64,000 bases of DNA from Geobacillus jurassicus NBRC 107829 (GCF_001544315.1 NZ_BCQG01000008.1:1-64000), one strand, 5' to 3'; shown: positions 27,564 to 38,064, numbered from the stretch's first letter. The notes: generated by a model not told the origin, from the letters alone. Numbers and translations: made by a program.

Positions 27564-28199
27564 TTATAAAAACGATTTTTGTTCAAGAACTGTGCGAATT
27601 TTTGCCACCATTAAATCGATGGCGACGACGTTTTGCCCGCCTTCCGGAATGATGACGTCCGCGTAGCGCTTCGTCGGTTCGACAAATTGATTGTGCATCG
27701 GCCGGACGACGGACAAATATTGCTCGATGACCGAATCGAACGTGCGGCCGCGCTCTTTAATGTCGCGGATGAGGCGGCGGATGATGCGGATGTCCGGGTC
27801 GGTGTCGACATACACTTTAATGTCCATTAAGTTGCGAAGCCGCTCGTCCTCTAAGACAAGAATGCCCTCGACGATGATGACATCTTTCGGCTCGACGCGA
27901 ATGACTTCGCTCGAGCGGGTGTGCAGCGTATAGTCATACACCGGCTTGTCAATCGGCTCATAGCGAAGCAGCTTATGAATGTGCTCAATCAACAAATCGT
28001 TGTCAAACGCCAGCGGATGGTCGTAGTTTGTCTTCAGCCGTTCTTCAAATGGAAGATGGCTTTGGTCTTTGTAGTAAAAGTCCTGCTCCAAAACAAGAAT
28101 CGAGCGGTCGCCAAAATGGTCATAAATCGCGCGGGCGACGCTCGTCTTGCCCGAACCGGAGCCGCCGGCGACGCCGATGACAACGGGCTTCTTCCCCAT
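27564..28199 (-). CDS. udk: Uridine kinase
   Basis: Phosphorylates uridine and cytidine in pyrimidine salvage. The 211-residue product has the Walker A loop [14 protein letters not shown] (residues 9-22), the uridine-binding DHPLAFD segment and the [12 protein letters not shown] lid typical of Udk. It starts one base after trhP2 stops, with AAAGGAG upstream, and is probably cotranscribed with the trmR-trhP1-trhP2 genes. Confidence 0.97.
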   Translation of the reverse strand: MGKKPVVIGVAGGSGSGKTSVARAIYDHFGDRSILVLEQDFYYKDQSHLPFEERLKTNYDHPLAFDNDLLIEHIHKLLRYEPIDKPVYDYTLHTRSSEVIRVEPKDVIIVEGILVLEDERLRNLMDIKVYVDTDPDIRIIRRLIRDIKERGRTFDSVIEQYLSVVRPMHNQFVEPTKRYADVIIPEGGQNVVAIDLMVAKIRTVLEQKSFL

Positions 28200-28200
28200 C

Positions 28201-29469
28201 TTAATTCTCCTTTCTCATCATGTTGTACGGGAAGAGAGGGCGCTTGACCTTAAATTTCACGATTTGCAGCGGGTGGCGGGCCGCATCGAGCTCATTGCCG
28301 TCTTCATCCCAAATTGTATCGATCACTTGGGTGAAGTTCTCAATTTCCGGGCCGAAAAATTCGACTTCATCGCCAGGACGGAAATGGTTGCGCTGCTGGA
28401 CGGTGGCGATGCCGGTTTCCGGGTCGTAGCCTAGCACCAAGCCGGCAAACTCATGCGTCGTTTTCCGGCTGTGCGTACCGTACATATGGTTTGTATAATC
28501 CGGGAAGCCGTTAAAGAACGACGGCGCCGTCTCGCGGTTGGCGCATTTCTCAAGCTCCCGCACCCACTCTTCGCGGATCGTGAAATGGTCCGGATCGGCA
28601 CAGTAGGCGTCAATCACTTTCCGATACACGCTGACAACCGTCGCCACGTAATGGATCGATTTCATCCGCCCTTCAATTTTCAAACTGTCGACACCAAGTT
28701 CAATCATCGCCGGAATGGCGCGGATTAAGTTCAAATCTTTCGCGCTCATGGCAAACGGAGCGTCCCCTTCAGCAAACAGCGGAATTTCCCGGTCGTCGGA
28801 GAACTGATACAAATCGTAATCCCACCGGCACGACTGACAGCATCCGCCGCGGTTTGAGTCGCGCGCCGTCATATGGTTGCTCAATACACAGCGGCCGGAG
28901 TAGGCGGAACACATCGCCCCATGGATGAACGCCTCGATTTCAATATCGACTTTCTCTTTGATCTGCCGGATTTCTTCTGCGCCCACTTCACGAGCGAGCA
29001 CAACCCGCTCGAGCCCTTCCTCTTTCCAAAATTGGACCGCTTTCCAGTTGGTAAGCGATTGTTGCGTGCTTAAATGCACTTCAAGCTTCGGCGCCACCCG
29101 GCGCGCTGTTTCGATAATGAGCGGGTCAGCAACGATGATGCCGGAAACGCCGGCATCCTCTAACGCCCGCAAATAGTCGTCCAAGCCGGGAATGTTTTCG
29201 TTATGGGCATAAATATTGGCCGTCACATACACTTTCGCGCCGTACCGGTTCGCAAATTCAACCCCTTCACGAATTTCCTCAATCGTAAAGTTGTCGGCGT
29301 TGGCGCGCAAGCTGTATTCTTGGCCGCCGATAAAGACGGCGTCCGCGCCGTAATGGACGGCGATTTTCAGTTTTTCCAAGTTGCCGGCCGGGGCGAGCAG
29401 CTCCGGTTTTTTCACAATGACTCGCTTGCCGTCAATGATCTCGGAAATGCGATCATTTTTCAAGAGCAT
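28201..29469 (-). CDS. trhP2: tRNA 5-hydroxyuridine modification protein, U32 peptidase family
   Basis: A 422-residue U32-family protein equivalent to B. subtilis YrrO (TrhP2), required with TrhP1 for prephenate-dependent 5-hydroxyuridine at tRNA position 34. The U32 signature is exact ([22 protein letters not shown]), followed by a Cys cluster (GGCCQSCRW) that with the signature Cys is expected to bind an iron-sulfur cluster. No peptidase activity need be assumed. It lies directly after trhP1 and trmR, so the three genes supply successive steps of wobble-uridine modification. Confidence 0.93.
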   Translation of the reverse strand: MLLKNDRISEIIDGKRVIVKKPELLAPAGNLEKLKIAVHYGADAVFIGGQEYSLRANADNFTIEEIREGVEFANRYGAKVYVTANIYAHNENIPGLDDYLRALEDAGVSGIIVADPLIIETARRVAPKLEVHLSTQQSLTNWKAVQFWKEEGLERVVLAREVGAEEIRQIKEKVDIEIEAFIHGAMCSAYSGRCVLSNHMTARDSNRGGCCQSCRWDYDLYQFSDDREIPLFAEGDAPFAMSAKDLNLIRAIPAMIELGVDSLKIEGRMKSIHYVATVVSVYRKVIDAYCADPDHFTIREEWVRELEKCANRETAPSFFNGFPDYTNHMYGTHSRKTTHEFAGLVLGYDPETGIATVQQRNHFRPGDEVEFFGPEIENFTQVIDTIWDEDGNELDAARHPLQIVKFKVKRPLFPYNMMRKEN

Positions 29470-29487
29470 GCCGCTTCCCTCCTTTTC

Positions 29488-30417
29488 TCAGTAAATGGTT
29501 TCTTTGAAGAAAAATCCGGTGTCAATGCGGCGATGCGGCGGCTGGAGCGCTTCAACCGCTGCAAGCAGTTCATCTTTTTCCCGCTCGTATCGTTTGCGGT
29601 CAGCGGCGCACAAATCGATGGCGCGGCGGTACAGCTTCGTCACTTCCGTAATGTAGCGCGGCTCATGCAAAATGCCGTCAATCTTAAAGCTGTCGATGCC
29701 GGCCTCGACCATGTCGCCGAGCTCGTCAATGATGCAAAGATCGTTCGGGCTCATAATATGCGTGCCATTTTCATCTTCAAAAATCGGATATTTGTTGCCG
29801 CGCTCTTTGTCGTAGAGAAACATCCCTTTTTCGTACTTCTTCCGTTCAACTTCCATCACTTTCCCTTGATATTCAAAATAGCTGCCGATCAGCGAGCGCT
29901 TCGATTGATACATGCACGTTGCGCCGTGCACTTGCACCTCGATTTCCACTTCAGCATGGGCTTTGATTTCCAAAATGGCGTCCATGTTCAACTCGCGGGC
30001 CAAAACGGCGCGCTTCGCCCCTTTCCGGCCCCAATAGTTGCACGCATACCAGTTCGTCGCCGTCGTTTCCGTGCTCCAGTGGAGCTTCATGTGCGGCGCC
30101 GTTTCCCGGACGGTCAAGAGCACTGCGGGATCGCCGAAAACGATGGCGTCAGCGCCGACATCGGCCAAAAATGCGACGTAGTCGCCAAGCTCATCCACTT
30201 TATCGTTATGGAAGATGGCGTTCATCGCCACGTACACGTTCATGCCGTGCCGGTGGGCGGCTTTGACGGCGGCAGCGACATCATTGCGGGAAAATTCGCC
30301 GGCAAGCCGCAAACCGTAGCGCTGCTCGCCGATGATGACCGCGTCCGCCCCGGCTGCAGCCAGCTCGTCGATATGGGAAACGCTCGTCGGAGTCACGAGC
30401 AATTCCGGTTTTTTCAT
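29488..30417 (-). CDS. trhP1: tRNA 5-hydroxyuridine modification protein, short U32 family member
   Basis: A 309-residue U32-family protein equivalent to B. subtilis YrrN (TrhP1). The N-terminal TIM-barrel-like region (MKKPELLVTPTSVSHIDELAAAGADAVIIGEQRYGLR) is typical, but the U32 signature is degenerate: IEVQVHGATCMYQSKRSLIGSY keeps one Cys and loses the second, and the later Cys cluster of TrhP2 is missing. This matches the partner role described for the pair in Bacillus. It overlaps trmR by ATGA. Confidence 0.92.
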   Translation of the reverse strand: MKKPELLVTPTSVSHIDELAAAGADAVIIGEQRYGLRLAGEFSRNDVAAAVKAAHRHGMNVYVAMNAIFHNDKVDELGDYVAFLADVGADAIVFGDPAVLLTVRETAPHMKLHWSTETTATNWYACNYWGRKGAKRAVLARELNMDAILEIKAHAEVEIEVQVHGATCMYQSKRSLIGSYFEYQGKVMEVERKKYEKGMFLYDKERGNKYPIFEDENGTHIMSPNDLCIIDELGDMVEAGIDSFKIDGILHEPRYITEVTKLYRRAIDLCAADRKRYEREKDELLAAVEALQPPHRRIDTGFFFKETIY

Positions 30418-31067
30418 TGTTCTTCACCTCGTTTTCTCGATATGGCGAGCCCGTCGCCGACTGGGATGATGACCGTGTCATAGTCGCTTCGGCTCATGAG
30501 CCATTCGTTGTAGCGGCGGATTTTTTGGGCGATGTTCCACCGCCGCTTATTGTCTGCCGGCGCTTCGGCGACGACGAGCCCTTTAAACAAGACGTTGTCG
30601 CTGATGATGAGGCCCTCTGCAGCGACAAGCGGCTCATAGAGCGTAAAAAAGCGTTCATATTGTCCTTTGGCGGCATCAATAAATAACACATCAAACGGCG
30701 CGGCGGCCGCGATCTGCCCTCTGACCGCGAGCGCATCGCCAAACACGGCCTCGATTTGCTGCATGGTGTTCGTTTTTTCGATATAAAAACGGGCACGCTC
30801 GTACCGCTCCCGGTCTTTTTCGATCGTCACAATGCGCGCATCCGGCAGCGCTTTTGCCATCCGGATCGCCGAATAGCCGATCGCCGTGCCGATTTCCAAA
30901 ATACGGTGCGGCTTGGCCAGCTTCAACACAAACAGTAGCACTTCCATACTCACCGGATCCATGATCGGCACGCGATGTTCGCGAGCGTATTGCTCCATCT
31001 CCTCAATGTCCACATCCGGCGCCGGACGCAACCGCTGCAAGTACGAAACGATGTCATCAGAAAGCAA
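30414..31067 (-). CDS. trmR: tRNA 5-hydroxyuridine methyltransferase TrmR
   Basis: O-methyltransferase converting 5-hydroxyuridine to 5-methoxyuridine at the wobble position of tRNA; B. subtilis YrrM. The 217-residue protein has motif I ILEIGTAIGYSAIRMA and the catechol-O-methyltransferase-like VLFIDAAKGQYERFF. The start is TTG 31067 behind GGGGGAGGAATT, giving exactly the usual length. A strong terminator-like hairpin at 31151-31179 separates it from mltG, so it heads its own transcript. Confidence 0.93.
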   Translation of the reverse strand: MLSDDIVSYLQRLRPAPDVDIEEMEQYAREHRVPIMDPVSMEVLLFVLKLAKPHRILEIGTAIGYSAIRMAKALPDARIVTIEKDRERYERARFYIEKTNTMQQIEAVFGDALAVRGQIAAAAPFDVLFIDAAKGQYERFFTLYEPLVAAEGLIISDNVLFKGLVVAEAPADNKRRWNIAQKIRRYNEWLMSRSDYDTVIIPVGDGLAISRKRGEEQ

Positions 31068-31150
31068 GAGGAATTCCTCCCCCATCAGCAAAGTGAAAAG
31101 CGCTCGCCAAAGGTTGAACCGCAACCCGGCATTTGCGCTTTATCGTCATG

Positions 31151-31179
31151 AAAAATAAGAGCCGCAAGCGGACTCTTAT
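31151..31179 (-). terminator. Terminator between mltG and trmR
   Basis: ATAAGAG-CCGC-AA-GCGG-A-CTCTTAT, a nearly perfect stem with one bulge. On the minus strand it is followed by five T residues. A TATAAA -10-like sequence (31210-31205, minus) lies between it and mltG. Confidence 0.8.
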
Positions 31180-31274
31180 CGTCGGTCTGTTCAACTCAAC
31201 TTTATTTATACTACCATAAAACAGCGGAAAAGCGAAGCCGTTTCACCCGGCTGGCCATCAACTTCCGTTTTGAT

Positions 31275-32366
31275 CTATTGTTTCCCAATGTATTTTGCTT
31301 TTTCCCGGTTATGCTCGGCCAACGTTTTCGTAAAAATGACCTCGCCAGCCGGCGTTGCCAAAAAGTACAAATAGTCGGTCTCCGCCGGCTCGAGCGCCGC
31401 TTTGATCGACATGACGCCGGCGTTGGCGATCGGCCCCGGCGGCAGCCCTTTATGCATATACGTGTTGTACGGCGAATCGACTTGCAAATCTTTATACAAC
31501 ACGCGCTCTTTATGTTGGCCGAGGGCATACAAAACGGTCGGGTCGGTCTGCAGCGGCATGCCGATGCGCAAACGGTTGTAAAACACGCTGGCAATTTTCT
31601 CGCGGTCGGCTTTTTCCGTCGCCTCTTCCTCAATGAGCGATGAGAGCGTCAGCAGCTGATGCGGCGACATGTTCTTTTCTTTCATCGCTGCCTGATATGC
31701 GTCGAGCACCGCAGCTGTTTTGGCAACCATCGCCTCAATGATCTCCGGAAGCGGCGGTTTTTTGTCGGCAAACACATACGTCGCCGGGAACAAATAGCCT
31801 TCCAACGGGTAGCGGACGGCTTTATCGAAGATGTCCTTGGTCAATACATCCGGATAAGCTTTCATCAGCCGTTCAATGTACGCCCGGTCGTTGAGCAGCT
31901 TCATAATGTCCTCATGCTTGTATCCCGTTTTGGCGGCAATAAGGTCGGCGATTTGCACCAATTGCGACCCTTCCGGAACGGTCAGCTTCAATCCGATTTT
32001 CAACGATTTTCCCGTTTTTAACAGCTCGATGATGCGCGCCATCGACATCGCCCGCGTCAGCTCGTACTCTCCAGCCTGGAAACCGGATTCGTGTTTCCAG
32101 CGGACGTACAAGCGAAACACGGCCGCACTTTTAATGAGCCGCTTCTGTTCAAGCCGCTCGGCGATGTCGGACGCCGTCGAACCGACCGGAATCGATACAT
32201 GAACCGGAGTGCGATCATCGGGATCGACCGGCTTCAGCGCTGAGCGGATGTATAAGAAACTGCTGGCGCCCACGATGACGAGCGCTGCCAGCAGGACGGC
32301 GCAAACGATGAAGACCATGCGTCGCACAAACCTCGCTTCTTGCCCCTTGAAACCGTTCTTCTCCAT
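31275..32366 (-). CDS. mltG: Endolytic murein transglycosylase MltG
   Basis: Membrane-anchored lytic transglycosylase that cleaves nascent glycan strands and sets their length. Of 363 residues, the first part is cytosolic, then one transmembrane helix (VFIVCAVLLAALVIVGASSFLYI), a LysM-like segment and the YceG catalytic domain with the Glu-rich LSSLIEEEATEKADREKIASVFYNRL and the MPLQTDPTVLYALG motif. The start is the second ATG (32366), seven bases after GGAG. It follows yrzB as yrrL does in B. subtilis. A TATAAT lies upstream at 32397-32392. Confidence 0.94.
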   Translation of the reverse strand: MEKNGFKGQEARFVRRMVFIVCAVLLAALVIVGASSFLYIRSALKPVDPDDRTPVHVSIPVGSTASDIAERLEQKRLIKSAAVFRLYVRWKHESGFQAGEYELTRAMSMARIIELLKTGKSLKIGLKLTVPEGSQLVQIADLIAAKTGYKHEDIMKLLNDRAYIERLMKAYPDVLTKDIFDKAVRYPLEGYLFPATYVFADKKPPLPEIIEAMVAKTAAVLDAYQAAMKEKNMSPHQLLTLSSLIEEEATEKADREKIASVFYNRLRIGMPLQTDPTVLYALGQHKERVLYKDLQVDSPYNTYMHKGLPPGPIANAGVMSIKAALEPAETDYLYFLATPAGEVIFTKTLAEHNREKAKYIGKQ

Positions 32367-32484
32367 CTCCATTCTCCTTTCACCCGGCCATATTATACTA
32401 CAAAATTCCGCATGTTTCGCCCCCGACGGCGAAAAAACGCCAAGCCGGGAAGGGAGGAGCTGAGCCCGTATCTCGTTTGCCTAC

Positions 32485-32511
32485 AAAAAACAAGGCGGCT
32501 GTATGCCGCCT
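32485..32511 (-). terminator. Terminator after yrzB
   Basis: AGGCGGC-TGTAT-GCCGCCT stem with a T6 tract on the minus strand; ends the yrzL-ruvX-yrzB transcript before mltG. Confidence 0.85.
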
Positions 32512-32520
32512 GCTGTTCTG

Positions 32521-32835
<315 letters not shown>

Positions 32836-33252
32836 TCACCGTTTACTGTCCAAGTATGACTGCAAAATGACGGCCGCCGCCATTTTGTCAATCACCTTCC
32901 GCCGCTTTTTCCGGCTGACATCAGCGGCAATCAACATCCGTTCGGCGGCCATCGTCGACAGCCGTTCATCCCAAAGCACGACCGGCAAAGAAAACTCCTC
33001 GCGCAGCTTGGCCGCGAACCGCTCGCTCGCTTCGGCGCGCGGCCCGAGCGTACCGTTCATGTTTTTCGGCCATCCGACGACAATCGTATCGACGCCGTAC
33101 TCATCGATGATGGCGCGCAGCCGCTTTAAGCCGTAGTCGCCGCGCTCCTCATCGATGGAAATCGTCTCCAACCCTTGCGCCGTCAAGCCCAGTTCGTCGC
33201 TCACCGCGACGCCGAGCGTTTTCGTTCCAAAATCCAATCCTAGCGCTCGCAT
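32836..33252 (-). CDS. ruvX: Putative pre-16S rRNA nuclease / Holliday junction resolvase YqgF
   Basis: A 138-residue RNase H-fold nuclease of the YqgF/RuvX family. The acidic active-site segments are present: [19 protein letters not shown] at the N-terminus (first Asp), [10 protein letters not shown], and LWDERLST with the second acidic residue. Work in other bacteria supports a role in maturing the 5' end of 16S rRNA; the older resolvase label is less certain. It is B. subtilis yrrK and sits in the yrzL-ruvX-yrzB set. Confidence 0.93.
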   Translation of the reverse strand: MRALGLDFGTKTLGVAVSDELGLTAQGLETISIDEERGDYGLKRLRAIIDEYGVDTIVVGWPKNMNGTLGPRAEASERFAAKLREEFSLPVVLWDERLSTMAAERMLIAADVSRKKRRKVIDKMAAAVILQSYLDSKR

Positions 33253-33255
33253 CGG

Positions 33256-33522
33256 TTAGTCCTTTCGTTGCCCCTGTAAATAGAATTTCACTAATTCCTC
33301 GATTAATTCGTCGCGCTCGATTTTGCGGATGAGCGCGCGCGCATCTTTATGGCGCGGAATGTAAGCCGGGTCGCCGGACAGCAAGTAGCCGACGATTTGA
33401 TTGATCGGGTTGTAGCCTTTTTCCTGCAAGGCGTCATACACCGTCAACAGCACCTCACGAACGTTCGTCTCAGCCGGCTCCTCGGAAAAATGAAACTGCA
33501 TCGTTTGATCAAACGAGCTCAC
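33256..33522 (-). CDS. yrzL: IreB family regulatory protein YrzL
   Basis: An 88-residue protein of the UPF0297/IreB family. In enterococci IreB is phosphorylated by the Ser/Thr kinase IreK and affects cell-wall stress tolerance; this role is not shown for Bacillaceae. The conserved region is [47 protein letters not shown] use GTG 33522, giving the family N-terminus MSSFDQTM, eight bases after GAGG; a GTG at 33531 is possible. Confidence 0.9.
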   Translation of the reverse strand: MSSFDQTMQFHFSEEPAETNVREVLLTVYDALQEKGYNPINQIVGYLLSGDPAYIPRHKDARALIRKIERDELIEELVKFYLQGQRKD

Positions 33523-33589
33523 CGTTTCCACCTCGCTCCTTATTCACGCACCCCGTCCTTTTACATCCATTGTACACGATCCACGCTGA

Positions 33590-36226
33590 TTAGGAAACGG
33601 ATTTCACCCACGTTTCGACATAACTGAGCGCTTCGCCGACTTTGTTCGCATCCTTGCCGCCGGCTTGCGCCAAGTCCGGACGCCCGCCGCCCCCGCCGCC
33701 GCAGCGCGACGCCACTTCTTTCACCAGCTTGCCGGCATGGAACCCTTTTTTCACTAAATCGTCCGTCACCGCGGCGATCAATTGTACCTTTCCTCCATGG
33801 GCGGACGCCAGCACGATGACCGCCGTTCCTAACTTTTGCTTCAAATCGTCGGCCATCGCCCGCAATTGATTCATGTCGTTCGCCTGCACTTTCGCCGCCA
33901 ACACCGGCACGCCGTTTACGTCTTTCACCTGTCGGGTGAGGTGCTCCGCTTCCATACGGGCGAGGCGGGCGGCGAGCGATTCGTTTTCGCGCTCGAGCTC
34001 TTTCAGCTCGGCAAACAGCCCGTCAAGGCGCGCGTTCAACTCTTTCGGGCTTGTTTTCAGTTTTTGCGCCGCCTCTTGCAAAATGGCCAGCTGTTCGCTC
34101 ATAAAACGGTACGCCGCTTCCCCAGTCACCGCTTCAATCCGGCGTGTGCCGGCGCCGATGCCGGATTCGGAGACGATTTTAAACAGCCCGATCGCTGATG
34201 TGTTGGGCACATGGCAGCCGCCGCACAGCTCTAAGCTGTAGTCGCCGACTTTGACGACGCGGACGATGTCGCCGTATTTTTCGCCAAACAAGGCCATGGC
34301 GCCCATCGCTTTTGCTTCCTCGAGCGGTTTATAGAAAATGTCAACCGGAAGGCTCTTCCAAATTTGTTCATTGACGATGGATTCGATGCGCTCGAGTTCG
34401 TCTGGCTTCACTTGCCCGAAATGGGTGAAGTCAAAACGGAGCCGGTCCGGAGCGACAAGCGACCCAGCTTGGTTGACATGGCGGCCGAGCACATCTTTTA
34501 GCGCTTGATGGAGCAAATGGGTCGCCGTATGGTTTTTCACGATGCGAGCCCGCTTCGCTTCATCGACGCACGCCGTATAGCGGGCGCCTTTTTTCACCTT
34601 CCCGCGCTCAACGACGATCGCATGGAGATGTTGGCCGTTCGGCGCTTTTTGTACATCTTTGACGACCGCCATCCCTGTTTCGCCTTCAAACACCCCTTGG
34701 TCAGCGATTTGCCCCCCGCTTTCGGCGTAAAACGGCGTGACATCGACGATGATTTGCGCCTCTTCGCCGGCTTTGACTTCCTCGACAAGCTGTCCGTCTT
34801 TGACAATCGCAATGACCGTAGAGGCGGTGACGAGTTCGTCATAACCGACAAACCGGCTTTCGTCTTTAATATCGCCAAGCACTCCGCCTTGCACTTGCAT
34901 CGAATCGACATCTTGCCGGGCCGCGCGCGCCCGTTCGCGCTGCCGCTCCATTTCGCGCTCAAAGCCGGCGTGATCGACCGTCATGCCCGCTTCGGCGGCG
35001 TACTCTTCCGTCAGCTCGACCGGGAAGCCGTACGTATCATACAGGCGGAACGCTTCCTCGCCCGGAATGACGCGGCTTCCTTCTGCCTTCGCTTTTTCAA
35101 TCACTTCCGCCAAAATAGCGAGCCCTTCATGAAGCGTTTCATAGAACCGCTCTTCTTCCGTCCGGATGACACGGGCGATGAAATCGGCTTTTTCCTTTAC
35201 TTCTGGATAGTAATCGTGCATAATTTCGCCGACGACCGGGACGAGTTCGTACATAAACGGGCGTTCAATGCCGATCTGTTTTGCATAGCGCACCGCGCGG
35301 CGGAGCAAGCGGCGCAGCACATAGCCGCGGCCCTCGTTCGACGGCAGCGCCCCGTCGCCGATCGCAAACGTCACCGCGCGAATATGGTCGGCGATCACCT
35401 TGAAGGCAACATCTTTTTCCGGATCTTCGCCATACCGCTCACCGGCGATCTGTTCCGTCGCGCGAATGATCGGCAGGAACAGGTCGGTTTCAAAGTTTGT
35501 CGGGACGTCTTGCAAAATCGAGCACATCCGCTCCAACCCCATGCCGGTGTCGATGTTTTTCTTCGGCAGCGGCGTGTACGTGCCGTCAGGGTTATGGTTG
35601 AACTGCGAAAAGACAAGGTTCCATACTTCCAAATAGCGGTCGTTTTCCCCACCCGGGTACAGCTCCGGATCGTTCGGATCGTTGCCGAACGCTTCGCCGC
35701 GATCGTAAAAAATTTCTGTGTTCGGACCGCTTGGGCCTTCGCCGATGTCCCAGAAGTTTCCTTCTAAGCGAATGATCCGCTCCTCCGGCAGGCCAATCTC
35801 ATTGCGCCAAATGTTGTACGCTTCCTCATCCTCCGGATGGACGGTGACCGACAACCGTGCTGGATCAAAGCCGATCCATTTGTCGCTCGTCAAAAACTCC
35901 CATGCCCAATGAATCGCTTCGCGCTTGAAGTAATCGCCGATCGAAAAGTTGCCAAGCATCTCGAAAAACGTATGGTGGCGCGCCGTTTTCCCGACGTTTT
36001 CGATGTCGTTGGTGCGGATCGATTTTTGCGCATTGCAAATGCGGGGGTTTTCCGGAACGATGCGCCCGTCAAAATATTTTTTCAACGTCGCGACGCCGCT
36101 GTTGATCCACAACAACGACGGGTCGTCGACCGGAATGAGCGAGGCGCTCGGCTCAACCGCATGGCCTTTTTCTTGGAAAAACTCTAAAAACATGCGCCGC
36201 ACTTGGGCGGATGTCAGCTTTTTCAT
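33590..36226 (-). CDS. alaS: Alanyl-tRNA synthetase
   Basis: Charges tRNA-Ala and edits Ser and Gly mischarging. The 878-residue class II enzyme has the catalytic core ([17 protein letters not shown] motif 2; GMGLERM), the editing domain with [11 protein letters not shown] and CGGCH zinc ligands, and the C-terminal DHHA1/C-Ala region with the glycine-rich [14 protein letters not shown]. It is controlled by the alanine T-box leader directly upstream. Downstream is the conserved yrzL-ruvX-yrzB set. Confidence 0.98.
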   Translation of the reverse strand: MKKLTSAQVRRMFLEFFQEKGHAVEPSASLIPVDDPSLLWINSGVATLKKYFDGRIVPENPRICNAQKSIRTNDIENVGKTARHHTFFEMLGNFSIGDYFKREAIHWAWEFLTSDKWIGFDPARLSVTVHPEDEEAYNIWRNEIGLPEERIIRLEGNFWDIGEGPSGPNTEIFYDRGEAFGNDPNDPELYPGGENDRYLEVWNLVFSQFNHNPDGTYTPLPKKNIDTGMGLERMCSILQDVPTNFETDLFLPIIRATEQIAGERYGEDPEKDVAFKVIADHIRAVTFAIGDGALPSNEGRGYVLRRLLRRAVRYAKQIGIERPFMYELVPVVGEIMHDYYPEVKEKADFIARVIRTEEERFYETLHEGLAILAEVIEKAKAEGSRVIPGEEAFRLYDTYGFPVELTEEYAAEAGMTVDHAGFEREMERQRERARAARQDVDSMQVQGGVLGDIKDESRFVGYDELVTASTVIAIVKDGQLVEEVKAGEEAQIIVDVTPFYAESGGQIADQGVFEGETGMAVVKDVQKAPNGQHLHAIVVERGKVKKGARYTACVDEAKRARIVKNHTATHLLHQALKDVLGRHVNQAGSLVAPDRLRFDFTHFGQVKPDELERIESIVNEQIWKSLPVDIFYKPLEEAKAMGAMALFGEKYGDIVRVVKVGDYSLELCGGCHVPNTSAIGLFKIVSESGIGAGTRRIEAVTGEAAYRFMSEQLAILQEAAQKLKTSPKELNARLDGLFAELKELERENESLAARLARMEAEHLTRQVKDVNGVPVLAAKVQANDMNQLRAMADDLKQKLGTAVIVLASAHGGKVQLIAAVTDDLVKKGFHAGKLVKEVASRCGGGGGGRPDLAQAGGKDANKVGEALSYVETWVKSVS

Positions 36227-36249
36227 GATGATCCTCCCCTTTGCTTTTT

Positions 36250-36512
36250 TACTATAAAAAAACTCCCATCCCCTGCAGGGACGAGAGTTGCGCTCGCGGT
36301 ACCACCCTGTTTATGGGCAAAAGGACGCCCATCGCCTCTTTGGCCGTAACGCAGCCTTGCGTCAGGTTTTGCCTGCGCTCCGGATTAGCCTTCTGTTGCC
36401 CTTCATCTGGAATTTCTTTCAGCCGCGGAAATTCCTCTCTGTGCGCCAAAGCGCGTTAAGATGGACTGCAACATACTCGATCCGTCATCGCGTTATGTAT
36501 TCGCTTTTTCAT
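36250..36512 (-). ncRNA. T-box leader of alaS (alanine specifier)
   Basis: On the minus strand the leader shows the Stem I landmarks AGTA and GGCTGAAAGA, a specifier loop with the alanine codon GCT (36389-36387) in the sequence GAAGGCTA, the invariant AGGGTGGTACCGCG T-box (36308-36295), and a terminator stem (36288-36260) followed by seven T residues. Uncharged tRNA-Ala would bind GCT and stabilise the antiterminator, allowing alaS transcription. Confidence 0.95.
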
Positions 36513-36518
36513 TGAAAG

Positions 36519-36547
36519 ATTATAGACAAGCAGCAGCCGTTTGTCAA
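36519..36547 (-). promoter_or_regulatory. Consensus sigma-A promoter of the alaS T-box transcript
   Basis: Perfect TTGACA (36547-36542) and perfect TATAAT (36524-36519) separated by exactly 17 bases on the minus strand. The -35 overlaps the last codons of yrrI. Confidence 0.93.
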
Positions 36548-37605
36548 TGCGGGGCATAATGCTCTTTCCAGTGGGCGATGGCCACTTTCAGCACCGCCGC
36601 TGTTGGAACGGCTAAAATCAGGCCGGGCACGCCGGCGAGTTCGCCACCGGCAAAAAGGGCGAGCATAATGACAAGCGGGTGCATATGCACACTTTTGCCG
36701 ACAATGAGCGGCGACAAGACGTTCCCCTCGAGAAACTGCAACGTAAAAATGATGACAAGAACGATGACAACCATTTTCAGCGACACGGTCGCTGCCAAAA
36801 TGACCGCCGGAACCGCGCCGATCAGCGGGCCGAAATACGGAATGATGTTCGTCACACCAATGACAAAACCAAGCAAGAGCGGATAATCCATGCCGGCAAG
36901 CCACAGACCGAGCGCCGCCGCCGAGCCGATCGCCGCACAGACGAACAGCTGGCCGCGGATGTAGCCGCCGAGCGACTCATCGACATCTTTCAAAAACGCC
37001 ATTCCCGGCTCGCGCCACTGTTTTGGCGTCATGTACCAAACTGCTTTTTTCAGCACATCGATGTCTTTTAACATATAGAAGACGATAAACGGGATGAGAA
37101 ACAACGTCGCTGCCGAGCCGATGAACGATTTGGCGGCGTCAATGGCCATCGTGACAGCGGCGGCGGCCGTCTGCTCAAGCTCGACAAACATCGTTTCGAT
37201 GCGCGTATGCACTTCCATCGGCCACGTCGACGTTTCATCGTGAATGTAGCGCGCCCATTGGCGATATGTATTCATCAACGACGGCAGTTGTTCATCCAGT
37301 TCGCGCAGCTGAGCGATCAGCACCGGTACGCCACGGTACAGGCCGTAACCGATCGAGCCGAAAAAGAGCAAATAAATGAGCAAAACGGCGAACGCGCGCG
37401 GCATCCCTTTGCTATGAATGTATTCCACCAGCGGATAAAGCAAATAGGTGATGAACGCGGCCAGCAAAAAAGGGGTCAAGGCGGCGGCGACAAAGTCGAC
37501 AACCGGCCACCAAACGTCCTTCATCCGGACGATTAAATAGATGATCGCCGTAATCAGCAGCCATTTTCCGATGCGAAAGAACGACAGCCATTGTTGCTCG
37601 CCCAT
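36544..37605 (-). CDS. yrrI: AI-2E family membrane protein YrrI
   Basis: A 353-residue polytopic membrane protein of the AI-2E transporter/permease family, the same length as B. subtilis YrrI and likewise upstream of alaS. Features are two N-terminal helices, a soluble segment (about 85-140), and a C-terminal block with GVTNIIPYFGPLIGAVPAVILA and LSPLIVGKSVHMHPLVIMLALFAGGELAGVPGLILAVP. The ATG at 37605 follows AGGAGGTGTGG. Substrate unknown; the family includes ion antiporters and export proteins. Confidence 0.87.
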   Translation of the reverse strand: MGEQQWLSFFRIGKWLLITAIIYLIVRMKDVWWPVVDFVAAALTPFLLAAFITYLLYPLVEYIHSKGMPRAFAVLLIYLLFFGSIGYGLYRGVPVLIAQLRELDEQLPSLMNTYRQWARYIHDETSTWPMEVHTRIETMFVELEQTAAAAVTMAIDAAKSFIGSAATLFLIPFIVFYMLKDIDVLKKAVWYMTPKQWREPGMAFLKDVDESLGGYIRGQLFVCAAIGSAAALGLWLAGMDYPLLLGFVIGVTNIIPYFGPLIGAVPAVILAATVSLKMVVIVLVIIFTLQFLEGNVLSPLIVGKSVHMHPLVIMLALFAGGELAGVPGLILAVPTAAVLKVAIAHWKEHYAPH

Positions 37606-37689
37606 CGCCACACCTCCTACCGTTAGTGTAGGAGACGGGGCAGAAAATATGCCTTTGTCGTTTTTTAACATTATTTTACAATTACAAAC

Positions 37690-37719
37690 CGCCGCCCCCG
37701 CCGCAAGAGCTGGGGCGGC
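37690..37719 (-). terminator. Possible terminator after the yrzQ-like gene
   Basis: CCGCCCC / GGGGCGG stem with a 13-base loop, followed on the minus strand by TTTGTAATT, a weak T tract. Confidence 0.4.
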
Positions 37720-37726
37720 AGCGCCA

Positions 37727-37861
37727 TCAACGGATCGCCTGCATCAAGCGGCGGCGCATTCTCCGCATCGTGCGGCCGTTGATCCAGTTGTTGCGCTGAG
37801 CAAGCTGATAAGCGGCGACGCCTAACCCGACTGCCAACAGCGATGTCATTGTCCGGTTCAT
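37727..37861 (-). CDS. yrzQ: YrzQ-like small protein (DUF3918)
   Basis: A 44-residue protein with a short hydrophobic N-terminal stretch (MTSLLAVGLGVAAYQLA) and a strongly basic C-terminus (TMRRMRRRLMQAIR). This pattern is that of the YrzQ/DUF3918 family, small membrane-associated proteins found upstream of yrrI in Bacillaceae. The ATG at 37861 is preceded by GGGGGGACACGC. Function unknown; the basic tail could touch nucleic acid or phospholipid heads. Confidence 0.7.
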   Translation of the reverse strand: MNRTMTSLLAVGLGVAAYQLAQRNNWINGRTMRRMRRRLMQAIR

Positions 37862-37872
37862 GCGTGTCCCCC

Positions 37873-38064
37873 CTAAAATTGGATCATTCGCTCATGGTCA
37901 TCGAACAAGTCATCCAGGGAGCTCAGCGTCCCATCTTCTTCCACTTGATGGGCGTGAATCATTCCTTTTGAGACCGACAGCTCAATAAAGCAGTCCCAGC
38001 AATAGTACTGGTTGACGCCGATTTTCCCTAAGTTTTTCCGCTTGCAATTCGGGCAAATGAGCAT
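37873..38064 (-). CDS. Small zinc-ribbon protein
   Basis: A 63-residue protein opening with a zinc ribbon: CPNCKRKNLGKIGVNQYYCWDC, two CxxC pairs 15 residues apart. The rest is acidic (VEEDGTLSSLDDLFDDHERMIQF). It lies between yrrD and the yrzQ-like gene, where Bacillus genomes carry a similar small conserved protein. The zinc ribbon suggests protein or nucleic acid binding; nothing more can be said. Confidence 0.75.
   Translation of the reverse strand: MLICPNCKRKNLGKIGVNQYYCWDCFIELSVSKGMIHAHQVEEDGTLSSLDDLFDDHERMIQF

Noticed and set aside
29203-30483. 426-codon plus-strand frame opposite trhP1 and trhP2
   Set aside because: It spans two real genes on the other strand, is rich in Phe, His and Arg as antisense frames are here, and has no ribosome-binding site.
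34505-35767. 420-codon plus-strand frame opposite alaS
   Set aside because: Antisense shadow of alaS caused by high GC; no family resemblance or start signal.
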